Below are positions 14,135 through 21,558 of a stretch of 22,935 bases of DNA, in pieces. A program made the translations under genes and the position numbers. This DNA is from an uncultured Candidatus Saccharibacteria bacterium (GTDB taxonomy: Bacteria; Patescibacteriota; Saccharimonadia; Saccharimonadales; Saccharimonadaceae). Position 1 is the first letter of the stretch, and each line of letters opens with the position of its first letter. The notes under the pieces are model-generated. The model made no database searches. It was not told where the DNA came from and saw only the letters and a list, made by a program, of their open reading frames with translations. The stretch spans positions 1 to 22,935 of the forward strand of contig CALHTM010000011.1 of the NCBI GenBank assembly GCA_938039975.1, read 5' to 3'.

Positions 14135-14350
14135 CTAGCGAACCCCCAAACGCAACTTCTGCGTCTTTTCCGCCTTGCGCATACGGCGAACAATTGCCCT
14201 GCTGCGCCGTACTGTTTTGCTAATCGGTTTTTCAAAGCGCATTGACGCTCTGGCTTTCTGCATCACGCCGCTTTGCAAAAGCCGGCGGTTGAAACGGCGA
14301 AGAACGTTTTCATTCGCCTCTTTCTCGTCTTTACGTGTAACTCGTACCAT
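14135..14350 (-). CDS. rpsU: Ribosomal protein bS21
   Basis: Small-subunit protein located near the anti-Shine-Dalgarno end of 16S rRNA. The 71 residues are very basic, with the family stretch ENVLRRFNRRLLQSGVM followed by KARASMRFEKP and a long Arg/Lys-rich helix. Start: the ATG at 14350, chosen because an upstream in-frame extension would cover the -35/-10 promoter. There is no Shine-Dalgarno; the leader is predicted to be only 3-4 bases. First gene of the rpsU-to-vkor gene string. Confidence 0.94.
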   Translation of the reverse strand: MVRVTRKDEKEANENVLRRFNRRLLQSGVMQKARASMRFEKPISKTVRRSRAIVRRMRKAEKTQKLRLGVR

Positions 14351-14360
14351 ATCGTTATGC

Positions 14361-14389
14361 ATTATATCAGATGAGGAATACTTTTGCAA
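14361..14389 (-). promoter_or_regulatory. Promoter of the rpsU-yqeY-adk-map string
   Basis: Minus strand TTGCAA (14389-14384), exactly 17 bases, then perfect TATAAT (14366-14361), 10 bases before the rpsU ATG. The best sigma-70-like promoter in the window. Confidence 0.8.
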
Positions 14390-14413
14390 AGCAAAATTTT
14401 ACCCGGCCAAGTA

Positions 14414-16051
14414 TCAATCCAGTAAAATAATATGCAGCAGTCGCCCCTCAACCGTCCGCACTCCCTGCCACTCGTTGACGGTTGACTGAAACCACACTGA
14501 AACCTCGTCGCCTGGCTCGCGGAAAAACTCCTCTGGCGCGTTAAATGCCAGCATCTGCAACACTTTACCGTTTTTGTCACGCAGCGCTAATTTAACGTGT
14601 TGCCCATCCGCGCCCATTCGTCGCATGCTCAAAACTGATGCCCTGGTAATTTTTAGCACTGGTTCGGGATTACCATTGCCAAATGGCTCCATTTTCGCCA
14701 GATTTGCCACCAATTCCTCATCAATTTCCGAAAAATCGCCGATTTCCACATCAGCCCGCGGCAACAAATATCGCTCTTGATTTGTTAATTGCAGCGAATC
14801 ATAAAACTCATTAACGCGACGACGAAAATCGCCAATTTTCCCAGTCGCCAGCGTCACGCCCGCCGCTGCTCCGTGCCCGCCGCCTTTGATGATGATGTCG
14901 TCAGCCGCCCGCACGGCATCGGCCGCTGAAAAATCGCCAAAACTGCGCGCCGAACCAGTCGCCTCCTCACCGCGCTCGCCAATGATAAACACCGGCTTTT
15001 TATATTTTTCCACCAATTTCGACGCCACGATACCAATCACGCCGTGATTCCAGCCGTCGCTACTGACTACCAGCACCCGGTCATTAGCCAATTTCTCAGC
15101 CTGCACACACGCTTCCTCAAAAATCGCGTCCTGAATATCGCGCCGCTTAACGTTCAATTCCTCCAACTTCTCGCTTGCCTCCAGCGCCGCCAGTCCATCG
15201 TGCGCCACCAACATGTCCAACGCGTGCTGTGCCGTCTCCAGCCGACCCGCCGCATTCATTCGCGGACCCAAACCAAACCCCAAATGCCTAGCATTGACCT
15301 GCTCTGGTTCAATACCCGCCACCGCCATCAACGCTTTCAGTCCTGGGCGTTGTTGTTTTTTCAACACCTCCAAGCCCCAATACACATTTGCCCTATTTTC
15401 ATCAGCCAACGTCACAATGTCACAAACCGTCCCCAACGCCACCAAATCGAGCAGCCATTTTTCATAGCCGTCAGGTAACCCATCTAGTTCTGTCTGCAGC
15501 GCCTGCACCAACTTAAACGCCACGCCCGCACCGCACAAATCGCGGAATGGATAAGTATGTCCCGGAAATTTCGGATTCACCGCCGCCACGCTCGGCGGCG
15601 GAGTCTCGGCCACGTTATGATGATCTGTCACCACCGTATCAATTCCCAAGCTAGCGGCATACGCGATCTCCGTATGACACAAACTGCCGGTATCCACTGT
15701 CACGATCAAATCTGCGCCCATATCGCGCACCTTGTCCACCGCACCCATGGTCATGCCATAACCCTCAACAAAACGGTTCGGAATGAAAGCATCGACGTCC
15801 TCAAAACCAAACTTACCAAAGGCATCCAGCAGCAGCGCCGTAGCGCTCAGTCCGTCAATGTCATAATCGCCGTAAATAACAATTTTTTCGCCCTGCTCCC
15901 GCGCCTGTTTCAACCGCGCCACTGCCTTCTTCATGTCCGGCAACAAAAACGGATCATGTTTCACCGCCATATAATCTGGCTGCAAAAAAGCCTGGCGCGC
16001 TGCCCGCGTCGTCAGACCGCGCGCCGTCAAAATCTGCTCGAATAAGGTCAT
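14414..16051 (-). CDS. recJ: Single-stranded-DNA exonuclease RecJ
   Basis: 5'-3' exonuclease of DNA repair and recombination, DHH phosphoesterase superfamily. In 545 residues: N-terminal TARGLTTRAARQAFLQP, motif I DYDIDG at 62-67, motif II VDTGS (usually VDCG), motif III VTDHHN, the RMNAAGRLETA motif, a DHHA1 part with GWNHGVIGIVASKL and GGGHGAAAGV, and a C-terminal OB-type domain (FGNGNPEPVL onward). All metal-binding Asp/His positions appear kept. The start overlaps the stop of the winged-helix gene as ATGA, so the two are coupled. Confidence 0.96.
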   Translation of the reverse strand: MTLFEQILTARGLTTRAARQAFLQPDYMAVKHDPFLLPDMKKAVARLKQAREQGEKIVIYGDYDIDGLSATALLLDAFGKFGFEDVDAFIPNRFVEGYGMTMGAVDKVRDMGADLIVTVDTGSLCHTEIAYAASLGIDTVVTDHHNVAETPPPSVAAVNPKFPGHTYPFRDLCGAGVAFKLVQALQTELDGLPDGYEKWLLDLVALGTVCDIVTLADENRANVYWGLEVLKKQQRPGLKALMAVAGIEPEQVNARHLGFGLGPRMNAAGRLETAQHALDMLVAHDGLAALEASEKLEELNVKRRDIQDAIFEEACVQAEKLANDRVLVVSSDGWNHGVIGIVASKLVEKYKKPVFIIGERGEEATGSARSFGDFSAADAVRAADDIIIKGGGHGAAAGVTLATGKIGDFRRRVNEFYDSLQLTNQERYLLPRADVEIGDFSEIDEELVANLAKMEPFGNGNPEPVLKITRASVLSMRRMGADGQHVKLALRDKNGKVLQMLAFNAPEEFFREPGDEVSVWFQSTVNEWQGVRTVEGRLLHIILLD

Positions 16052-16359
16052 CTACTAATCTCGGAAGTTGTACGTTTCGGCCGATTGCTATTAGCGTGCT
16101 GCTGCGACTTAATGACAATACTTTGCAATTCTTTGAAAATCGGGAATTGTTTATTAGTCGAGTAAATCCGTGTATTACCCTGCTTTTCGGCATGCAAAAA
16201 ACCGACCTTTTCCAGCCGGCGCAATTCGCGCTGGATGTTGCCGGGGTCTTCCTTGATCAGCTTGGCCAAACCGCGGACATGCGTCCGAAAATCTGGATAT
16301 TTGGCATAGACGACAACTATCTTACGACGCACCCGCGAGGTAATGAACACATCAAGCAT
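16048..16359 (-). CDS. Small winged-helix DNA-binding regulator
   Basis: A 103-residue protein with one winged helix-turn-helix: the helix pair HVRGLAKLIKEDPGNIQRELRRLEKVGFL is the recognition unit, and EKQGNTRIYSTN is the wing. It resembles ArsR/MarR-type and nucleotidyltransferase-associated HTH proteins. No cysteine or obvious ligand site is seen. The C-terminal tail is basic and polar. Its gene overlaps recJ by 4 bases and is preceded by a good promoter. It may regulate its own operon; target and signal are unknown. Confidence 0.8.
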   Translation of the reverse strand: MLDVFITSRVRRKIVVVYAKYPDFRTHVRGLAKLIKEDPGNIQRELRRLEKVGFLHAEKQGNTRIYSTNKQFPIFKELQSIVIKSQQHANSNRPKRTTSEISR

Positions 16360-16405
16360 CTAGCCAAGCCCCTTTCTTCCAGTTTAGTTTATTCTGTTGC
16401 TTTTT

Positions 16406-16434
16406 ATTCTACATTCTTTTCATAACCAATTCAA
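16406..16434 (-). promoter_or_regulatory. Promoter of the HTH-recJ operon
   Basis: Minus strand TTGAAT (16434-16429), 17-base spacer, TAGAAT (16411-16406). The predicted start near 16399 leaves a 40-base leader containing GAAAGGGG ahead of the HTH gene. Confidence 0.65.
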
Positions 16435-16440
16435 GACCAT

Positions 16441-17097
16441 TTATCGCCAATTCAATATGATTTGGCTAATCTTATCAATTGATTGCTGTAGTGTTGGCAC
16501 ATTGTTATCTTCATAATAATGATCAACTCCCAAGAAATTCTCTTTAACGTCCAGCAAATGTAGCTCATCAGCAGTAATGTGCAGCCGATCAACCACTGCC
16601 ACCGACGCCACTGGCGATGCTACGACCAACCTCAGAATCCTAATCGGCTTCAAGAAGTCTAAAGCCACTCCAACGCTAGCAGTATTAGCAAAGCCATCCG
16701 ATACCAGCACCACCACGCGATCTTTCAGCATATCTTTATCGACTGTACCGCCATCGCCGATCAAGCGATTGAGACTACTATACGTTTCACGTCTCTTCTC
16801 AGCCAAATAACCGTGAAATTCGCTCGTATACTCATCAATCTCGCCTGCCGAAAACTCATCATTATATGTGAAATCGCCAGTTTGCGACACCGCTCCAAAA
16901 TTCATTCCTTCGCCTGGTATCTCGATATCCTGCGATACCAACAACATCAACACGCAGTGCAGTTGCGCTGCAATTTGCTCGCCCACCACTACGCCGCCGT
17001 TGCTTAGCGCTACCACAGCGCAGTTTTCGTAGCGATATTTGGCTACCAATTGATCAGCCAAAATCTTTCCTGCTTGCGATCTACTCTCGAAATACAT
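16441..17097 (-). CDS. Phosphoribosyltransferase-fold protein with altered PRPP loop
   Basis: A 218-residue protein resembling the stand-alone bacterial phosphoribosyltransferase family. N-terminal FESRSQAGKILADQL corresponds to the family's FxDRxxAGxxLA start. ALSNGGVVVGEQIA at 30-43 corresponds to ALPRGGVPVA, MNFGAVSQTGD to the FGAV segment, and VVVLVSDGFANTAS at 128-141 to the PRPP loop VxLVDDGIATGAT. In the last two boxes key residues differ (Pro-Arg to Ser-Asn; first Asp to Ser; ATG to ANT). It may have lost catalysis or changed substrate. Expressed divergently from priA; a TACTAT box lies 6 bases before its ATG. Confidence 0.72.
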   Translation of the reverse strand: MYFESRSQAGKILADQLVAKYRYENCAVVALSNGGVVVGEQIAAQLHCVLMLLVSQDIEIPGEGMNFGAVSQTGDFTYNDEFSAGEIDEYTSEFHGYLAEKRRETYSSLNRLIGDGGTVDKDMLKDRVVVLVSDGFANTASVGVALDFLKPIRILRLVVASPVASVAVVDRLHITADELHLLDVKENFLGVDHYYEDNNVPTLQQSIDKISQIILNWR

Positions 17098-17134
17098 ATG
17101 CTTATAGTAGCGTGTTAAATTGCCGTAGACAAGG

Positions 17135-17140
17135 TATAAT
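17135..17140 (+). promoter_or_regulatory. -10 box of priA
   Basis: TATAAT ends 6 bases before the priA ATG, and no Shine-Dalgarno is present, so the transcript is probably leaderless. The -35 is unclear. The 49-base gap to the divergent phosphoribosyltransferase gene holds both promoters. Confidence 0.55.
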
Positions 17141-17146
17141 TAGGCG

Positions 17147-19087
17147 ATGCATTATTATGAAGTAGCGCCCACCAAAATCGTTAAAGCCGACGCTTGCGTA
17201 TTCACTTACAGCAGCCAGCAGCCTCTGGCTATCGGCGCTGTTGTCATTATATCAATCGGTCAGCAATTGCTCACCGGTATAGTTGTAAAAAAAACAACTA
17301 AACCTGATTTTGCTACTAAAGAAATTACAACAATCCTCGATCTACCCCCGTTACCGCGTCCGTTGTTGCAAACTGCACAATGGATGAGTAATTACTACAT
17401 CGCTCATCTGGCATTAGTTTTACAAACCATCTTGCCAAGCGGCCTCACCAAGAAACGCCGCACTCTAAGCTTAAACAGCACTGTAGCGACACGAAGAGAT
17501 AGAACACATTTTGTACTCAACAAAGACCAGTCGGCCGCCATTGACAACCTGCTAAACACCAAAAGCAGCACCGTTATTCTGCACGGCGTCACTGGCAGCG
17601 GCAAAACCGCCGTCTACATAGAATACGCCAAAAGACTAATCGCTACCGGCAAATCTGTCATCGTAATTGTTCCAGAGATTGCTTTAACCGCCCAGCTAAT
17701 CGCCGAATTTCAACACTCTTTTCCCAACCTCATCACCACCCATTCGCAACAAACCGAAGCCCAGCGCCACCACGCTTGGCTGCAAGCACTCAATACTACC
17801 CAGCCAAATGTCGTTATCGGTCCGCGCTCAGCCTTGTTTATGCCATTTAACAACATCGGCGCGATCATTATCGACGAAGCTCACGAACCAGCACTCAAAC
17901 AAGACCAAACACCGCGCTACTCTGCCTTGCGGACAGCCGCTATTCTAGCCCGGTATCACCATGCTACCGTAGTACAAGGTTCAGCCACGCCGCTGGTCAG
18001 CGAATATTACCTCGCTGCCAAAACTGGCCGGCCCATCATCAATTTACCAGCCCGCGCCAACCCAAACATCATCACTCCCTCTATAAACGTTGTAGATATG
18101 ACATCGAAAAACGGCTTTTTGCGGCACCGTTTTCTATCCGACTTATTAATAAATACTATTAATCAGAATCTCGAAAACAACAAACAAACGCTAATTTACC
18201 ACAATCGCCGCGGCACCGCCAGCACCACTCTTTGTCAGAACTGCGGCTGGAGCGCTTTATGCCCGCGCTGCTTTATTCCAATGACTTTGCACGCCGACCA
18301 GCACGCGCTAATTTGCCACATTTGCGGATACCGCGGACGCGTGTCCACCGCCTGTCCTGATTGTGGCAGCACTGATATTGTCCACAAAGGCATCGGCACC
18401 AAACTGATTGAGAGCGAACTGCAAAAGCTCTTCCCGCAAGCCGCCATCGCCCGCTTCGACGGCGACATTACCAGCAAAAATAGCCTCAATCAGCGCTATC
18501 AAGAACTCTACGACGGATATATCGATATCATCATTGGCACCCAAGTTGTCGCCAAAGGTCTCGACCTGCCCCGCCTGGCCACAGTCGGTATTATTCAAGC
18601 TGACGCCGGCCTAGCACTGCCTGATTTCACTACGCGCGAACGCACTTTCCAGCTGCTCGCCCAAGTCATCGGCCGAGTCGGCCGCAACAACCAGCCAACA
18701 TCAGTCGTCGTCCAAACCTACCAGCCGCAAAACCCGACCATTGCCCAAGGTATCCGCCAGGATTATGCCAGCTTCTACGCCAGCGAACTAGCCGAACGCC
18801 GCCGCGGCATTTTTCCGCCGTTTGTTTACCTCCTCAAATTAACCTGCATTTACAAAACCGAAGCCACCGCCATTCGCAACGCCCAAAAATTCGCCGCTCA
18901 ATTACGCAGCGAATATCCTGATATTACTATTTTCGGGCCGACGCCAGCCTTCTACGAGCGAGTTCGCGACACCTACCGCTGGCAAATCGTCGTCAAGTCA
19001 ACTAACCGCGCCAAACTGCTCGCCATTGCCAGCCAATTACCCCGAACACACTGGCAATACGACATCGATCCGGCAAATCTGTTATAA
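17147..19087 (+). CDS. priA: Primosomal helicase PriA
   Basis: 3'-5' helicase that reloads the replisome at stalled or recombined forks. In 646 residues: an N-terminal DNA-binding domain starting HYYEVAPTKIV, Walker A GVTGSGKT at 147-154, DEAH at 243-246, GSATPLVSEYY, and eight zinc cysteines as four pairs (CQNC, CPRC, CHIC, CPDC) at about 364-406. Helicase C-terminal motifs follow: GTQVVAKGLDLPRL, DAGLALPDF, and QVIGRVGR (usually AGRAGR). It is somewhat shorter than E. coli PriA. RecJ and PriA are encoded on opposite sides of the same divergent region. Confidence 0.96.
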   Translation: MHYYEVAPTKIVKADACVFTYSSQQPLAIGAVVIISIGQQLLTGIVVKKTTKPDFATKEITTILDLPPLPRPLLQTAQWMSNYYIAHLALVLQTILPSGLTKKRRTLSLNSTVATRRDRTHFVLNKDQSAAIDNLLNTKSSTVILHGVTGSGKTAVYIEYAKRLIATGKSVIVIVPEIALTAQLIAEFQHSFPNLITTHSQQTEAQRHHAWLQALNTTQPNVVIGPRSALFMPFNNIGAIIIDEAHEPALKQDQTPRYSALRTAAILARYHHATVVQGSATPLVSEYYLAAKTGRPIINLPARANPNIITPSINVVDMTSKNGFLRHRFLSDLLINTINQNLENNKQTLIYHNRRGTASTTLCQNCGWSALCPRCFIPMTLHADQHALICHICGYRGRVSTACPDCGSTDIVHKGIGTKLIESELQKLFPQAAIARFDGDITSKNSLNQRYQELYDGYIDIIIGTQVVAKGLDLPRLATVGIIQADAGLALPDFTTRERTFQLLAQVIGRVGRNNQPTSVVVQTYQPQNPTIAQGIRQDYASFYASELAERRRGIFPPFVYLLKLTCIYKTEATAIRNAQKFAAQLRSEYPDITIFGPTPAFYERVRDTYRWQIVVKSTNRAKLLAIASQLPRTHWQYDIDPANLL

Positions 19088-19088
19088 T
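19080..19088 (+). promoter_or_regulatory. Extended -10 promoter of def, overlapping the priA stop
   Basis: TGTTATAAT covers the last codons and stop of priA and ends 8 bases before the def GTG start. ACGACA lies 18 bases upstream of the -10 as a weak -35. The transcript would start at the GTG. Confidence 0.6.
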
Positions 19089-19096
19089 ATAAAGTT

Positions 19097-19672
19097 GTGA
19101 AGAAAGAAGCTATCATTACCCTGCCAAATCCGCACCTGCGCCAGAAATCGCAGCGAGTTCATGTCGTCTCCGACGAAACCCGCCAGCTTATCAAGGATAT
19201 GACTGACGCCAGTATCGACTGGGAGAATTCCCGGCCACACGAAATTAGCGCTGCCCTGGCTGCCGTGCAGATTGACCGCCTCGAGCGCGTCGTTATCGTT
19301 CGCGCCGATTTCGAGGACAAAGACAACCAAGAATTTATCCCGCTAATCAATCCAGAAATCGTCAAGTACGAAGGCGAAATCATCTACGACTACGAAGGCT
19401 GTCTCAGTGTCAAGGATTTTTACGGCAAAGTTCCCCGTTACAGCAGAATCCGCGTTAAAGCCATCAATATCGACGGCAACGAAATCCGCATCAAGGCCAA
19501 CGGCTTTCTAGCGCGCGTCTTGCAGCACGAAATAGACCACTGCAACGGCATCGTTTTCGTCGACCACATTCGCGACGATCACCAGGCTTTTTACCGCTTA
19601 AACGACGAGGGCGAGCTCGATCCGCTCGACTACGAGAGATATGTCAAAGACAACGCCGACCTCTGGGATTAG
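19097..19672 (+). CDS. def: Peptide deformylase with divergent motif 1
   Basis: Removes the formyl group from nascent proteins. In 191 residues: motif 2 EGCLSV at 100-105 with the metal Cys102, motif 3 HEIDH at 144-148 with both His ligands and catalytic Glu, all intact. Motif 1, normally GxGLAAPQ, reads SAALAAVQ at 51-58: both glycines and the proline are changed but the Gln is kept. It has a GTG start without Shine-Dalgarno. The fmt start lies 32 bases inside the 3' end of def, so the formylation and deformylation genes are translationally linked. Confidence 0.93.
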   Translation: MKKEAIITLPNPHLRQKSQRVHVVSDETRQLIKDMTDASIDWENSRPHEISAALAAVQIDRLERVVIVRADFEDKDNQEFIPLINPEIVKYEGEIIYDYEGCLSVKDFYGKVPRYSRIRVKAINIDGNEIRIKANGFLARVLQHEIDHCNGIVFVDHIRDDHQAFYRLNDEGELDPLDYERYVKDNADLWD

Positions 19673-20558
19673 CCGCCAGCCGATAGTATTCTTCGGCACC
19701 GAAGACTTTAGCTTATATAGCCTGCGCGCGCTCGTTGAAGCTGGTTTTAATATCGTGGCCGTCATCACCAAGCCAGACTCCCGCCGCGGCCGCAGCAACA
19801 AGCTTATCCAGCCTGCCGTCAAACAATTCGCTAGCCAGCACCATATTCCAGTCTGGCAGCCAAAACGACTAAAAGATATCATAAGTGATATAAAAAATAT
19901 TACGCCGCAGCCAACTGGCGTCTTGGTTAGCTACGGCAAGATTATCCCGCAAACAATCATCGACCTATTCCAGCCTGGTATCATCAACGTTCATCCGTCG
20001 CTGCTGCCAAAATACCGCGGCCCGTCGCCCATCGAATCAGCTATCGCTAACAGAGATAAAACCACCGGTGTGACCATCATGCAGTTAGAACAAGCGATGG
20101 ATGCCGGCCCGATATACCACCAAGAAGTTTACCCGCTAACCCTTACCGAGACCCAGCCCGAGCTTTATCAAACCCTCGGACAGCTCGGCGCGCAATTATT
20201 AACACAGAAGTTACCTGACATCATAAACGGTATACTACAGCCAACACCGCAAGACGATAGCCGCGCCACCTATTGCTCGCTGCTCAGCAAAGACGACAGC
20301 CGCCTCGATCTGCAACAGCTAACCGCAGACCAAGCGGAAGCCAAAATTCGCGCCCACCTGACTTATCCGCGTTCGCGCCTAAAAGTCGACCAATATGACC
20401 TAATCATCACCAAAGCCCGCGCCGTCTCTACTCCAGAAACACCGCTTGACATCAAATGCGCCGACGGCACCTACCTAGCAATTGACGAACTAATCGCCCC
20501 TAGCGGCAAAACTATCAGTGCCGACGCTTTCTTGCGCGGCTACCCGCTGCAAAGATAG
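19641..20558 (+). CDS. fmt: Methionyl-tRNA formyltransferase
   Basis: Formylates Met-tRNA for translation initiation using 10-formyl-THF. The 305 residues show FFGTEDFSLYSL at 17-28, the catalytic trio Asn116, His118 and Asp154, the NVHPSLLPKYRGPSPI signature (family SLLPxxRGAAPI), and MDAGPIY. A C-terminal domain is present (from about 210, ending FLRGY). The only ATG in the right place is at 19641 inside def. It ends 62 bases before the convergent DUF5663 gene; no clear terminator was seen between them. Confidence 0.95.
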   Translation: MSKTTPTSGISRQPIVFFGTEDFSLYSLRALVEAGFNIVAVITKPDSRRGRSNKLIQPAVKQFASQHHIPVWQPKRLKDIISDIKNITPQPTGVLVSYGKIIPQTIIDLFQPGIINVHPSLLPKYRGPSPIESAIANRDKTTGVTIMQLEQAMDAGPIYHQEVYPLTLTETQPELYQTLGQLGAQLLTQKLPDIINGILQPTPQDDSRATYCSLLSKDDSRLDLQQLTADQAEAKIRAHLTYPRSRLKVDQYDLIITKARAVSTPETPLDIKCADGTYLAIDELIAPSGKTISADAFLRGYPLQR

Positions 20559-20620
20559 CCGCAACCGTCAACCACGACAATTGCAATCGCAAGCACCTAA
20601 ATCCCAACCGCGGCCGTAGC

Positions 20621-21052
20621 CTATGCTCCCGCGTCGCCTAGAAGAATCATATCGCGGTTGGCGATAACTTCTTCCTTGAGAGCCTTGACCGTCTGCATCA
20701 CCACCTCGCGATAGTTCGGACGATGCTGACCCAACCACTTCAGCGATGCGTACTCTGCTAGTATCGCATTTTGCGGCACATTAGCCGGCGCATTAGCTTT
20801 CAATTGTACATAAATCTGATCATTTTCGAAATCCGGCGCGTTAGCGTCCAGCCAGGACGTCACCCGCACCATATCGCGATCCATAAAACTCTCAAACTCC
20901 GCCAGCTGCATATCGCTCAAACCCTCGCTAAGCTGCAAACCAACACGCAGCTCTAGCTGCTCGCGAAAGTGGTCGAGAAACAGTTTTTTCTGGTCGTCTG
21001 GTAAGCTGCCCAGACCCACCTCTTCTAGAAACTTATCGTCTAATTGAAACAT
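20621..21052 (-). CDS. DUF5663-type protein, copy 1
   Basis: A 143-residue acidic, mostly helical soluble protein of unknown function. Typical elements: MFQLDDKFLEEVGLGSLP at the start, then LRVGLQLSEGLSDMQLAEFE, and a C-terminal half with ILAEYASLKWLGQHRPNYREVV. It has no cysteines, TM segment or signal peptide. The neighbouring gene encodes a diverged paralogue with the same opening, EFE core and PDY-like motif. ATG with GAGGGGG upstream. Confidence 0.72.
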   Translation of the reverse strand: MFQLDDKFLEEVGLGSLPDDQKKLFLDHFREQLELRVGLQLSEGLSDMQLAEFESFMDRDMVRVTSWLDANAPDFENDQIYVQLKANAPANVPQNAILAEYASLKWLGQHRPNYREVVMQTVKALKEEVIANRDMILLGDAGA

Positions 21053-21077
21053 TTCACCCCCTCTTGCCTATGCATTT

Positions 21078-21106
21078 AGTATACCGATTATAGTGCTGCT
21101 ACGCAA
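21078..21106 (-). promoter_or_regulatory. Promoter of DUF5663 copy 1
   Basis: Minus strand TTGCGT (21106-21101), 17 bases, TATACT (21083-21078). A second TATAAT (21092-21087) overlaps the spacer. The -35 is inside the end of copy 2, so copy 1 may be made separately. Confidence 0.5.
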
Positions 21107-21524
21107 TACCGAGCTGCTCATTGACAGCGCGGCGCATATCGGCCAATTCTTCGACGTATTCATTCATGACTTCTTGCATGATTTTGCCGTAATCTGGCAC
21201 AGCATAGCGCATCCACAGCGCAGACGCATAGAAACTCATCGCATCTTCGTCAGTTTCGAACAATTCACGGATAGCCTGGTAATCCTGGCGGCTAGCATAA
21301 TCGCCGTGAAACTCAGCCAGCCAGCGCCGCGTCCGATCTGGATTACTATTGACATCTTCGAACTCTAGCGCCTCTTGCTTTGATAATCGCGCCAAGACTT
21401 CTGCAGAAGCCCGTTGATTGAGCTCTTCGGATATCTCGCGCCGATATTGATTTTTCTTCTCCTCTGACAGCGTCGCGACGTTATAGCCGATTGCTGCTAG
21501 CAAATTATCGTCAATGTTAAACAC
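21099..21524 (-). CDS. DUF5663-type protein, copy 2 (diverged)
   Basis: A 141-residue acidic, helical protein, paralogous to the gene at 20621. Shared features: MF-x-x-DD start, ALEFEDVNSNPDRTRRWL core, and a C-terminal ALWMRYAVPDYGKIMQEV segment. The middle is strongly diverged and the RVG motif of copy 1 is not kept. The start is GTG with AGGAGG upstream, a strong ribosome site. It follows the large repeat protein by 34 bases and is probably co-transcribed with it. Function unknown. Confidence 0.68.
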   Translation of the reverse strand: MFNIDDNLLAAIGYNVATLSEEKKNQYRREISEELNQRASAEVLARLSKQEALEFEDVNSNPDRTRRWLAEFHGDYASRQDYQAIRELFETDEDAMSFYASALWMRYAVPDYGKIMQEVMNEYVEELADMRRAVNEQLGIA

Positions 21525-21558
21525 TTATTTATCCCTCCTTTTTATTTATGCCATCGGA

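Noticed and set aside
14351..14389. N-terminal extension of bS21
   Set aside because: It covers the TTGCAA-17-TATAAT promoter, and family members begin near MVRV-type residues.
20559..20620. Intrinsic terminator between fmt and the DUF5663 gene
   Set aside because: Only a 4-bp TTGC/GCAA stem was seen and no T-run follows.
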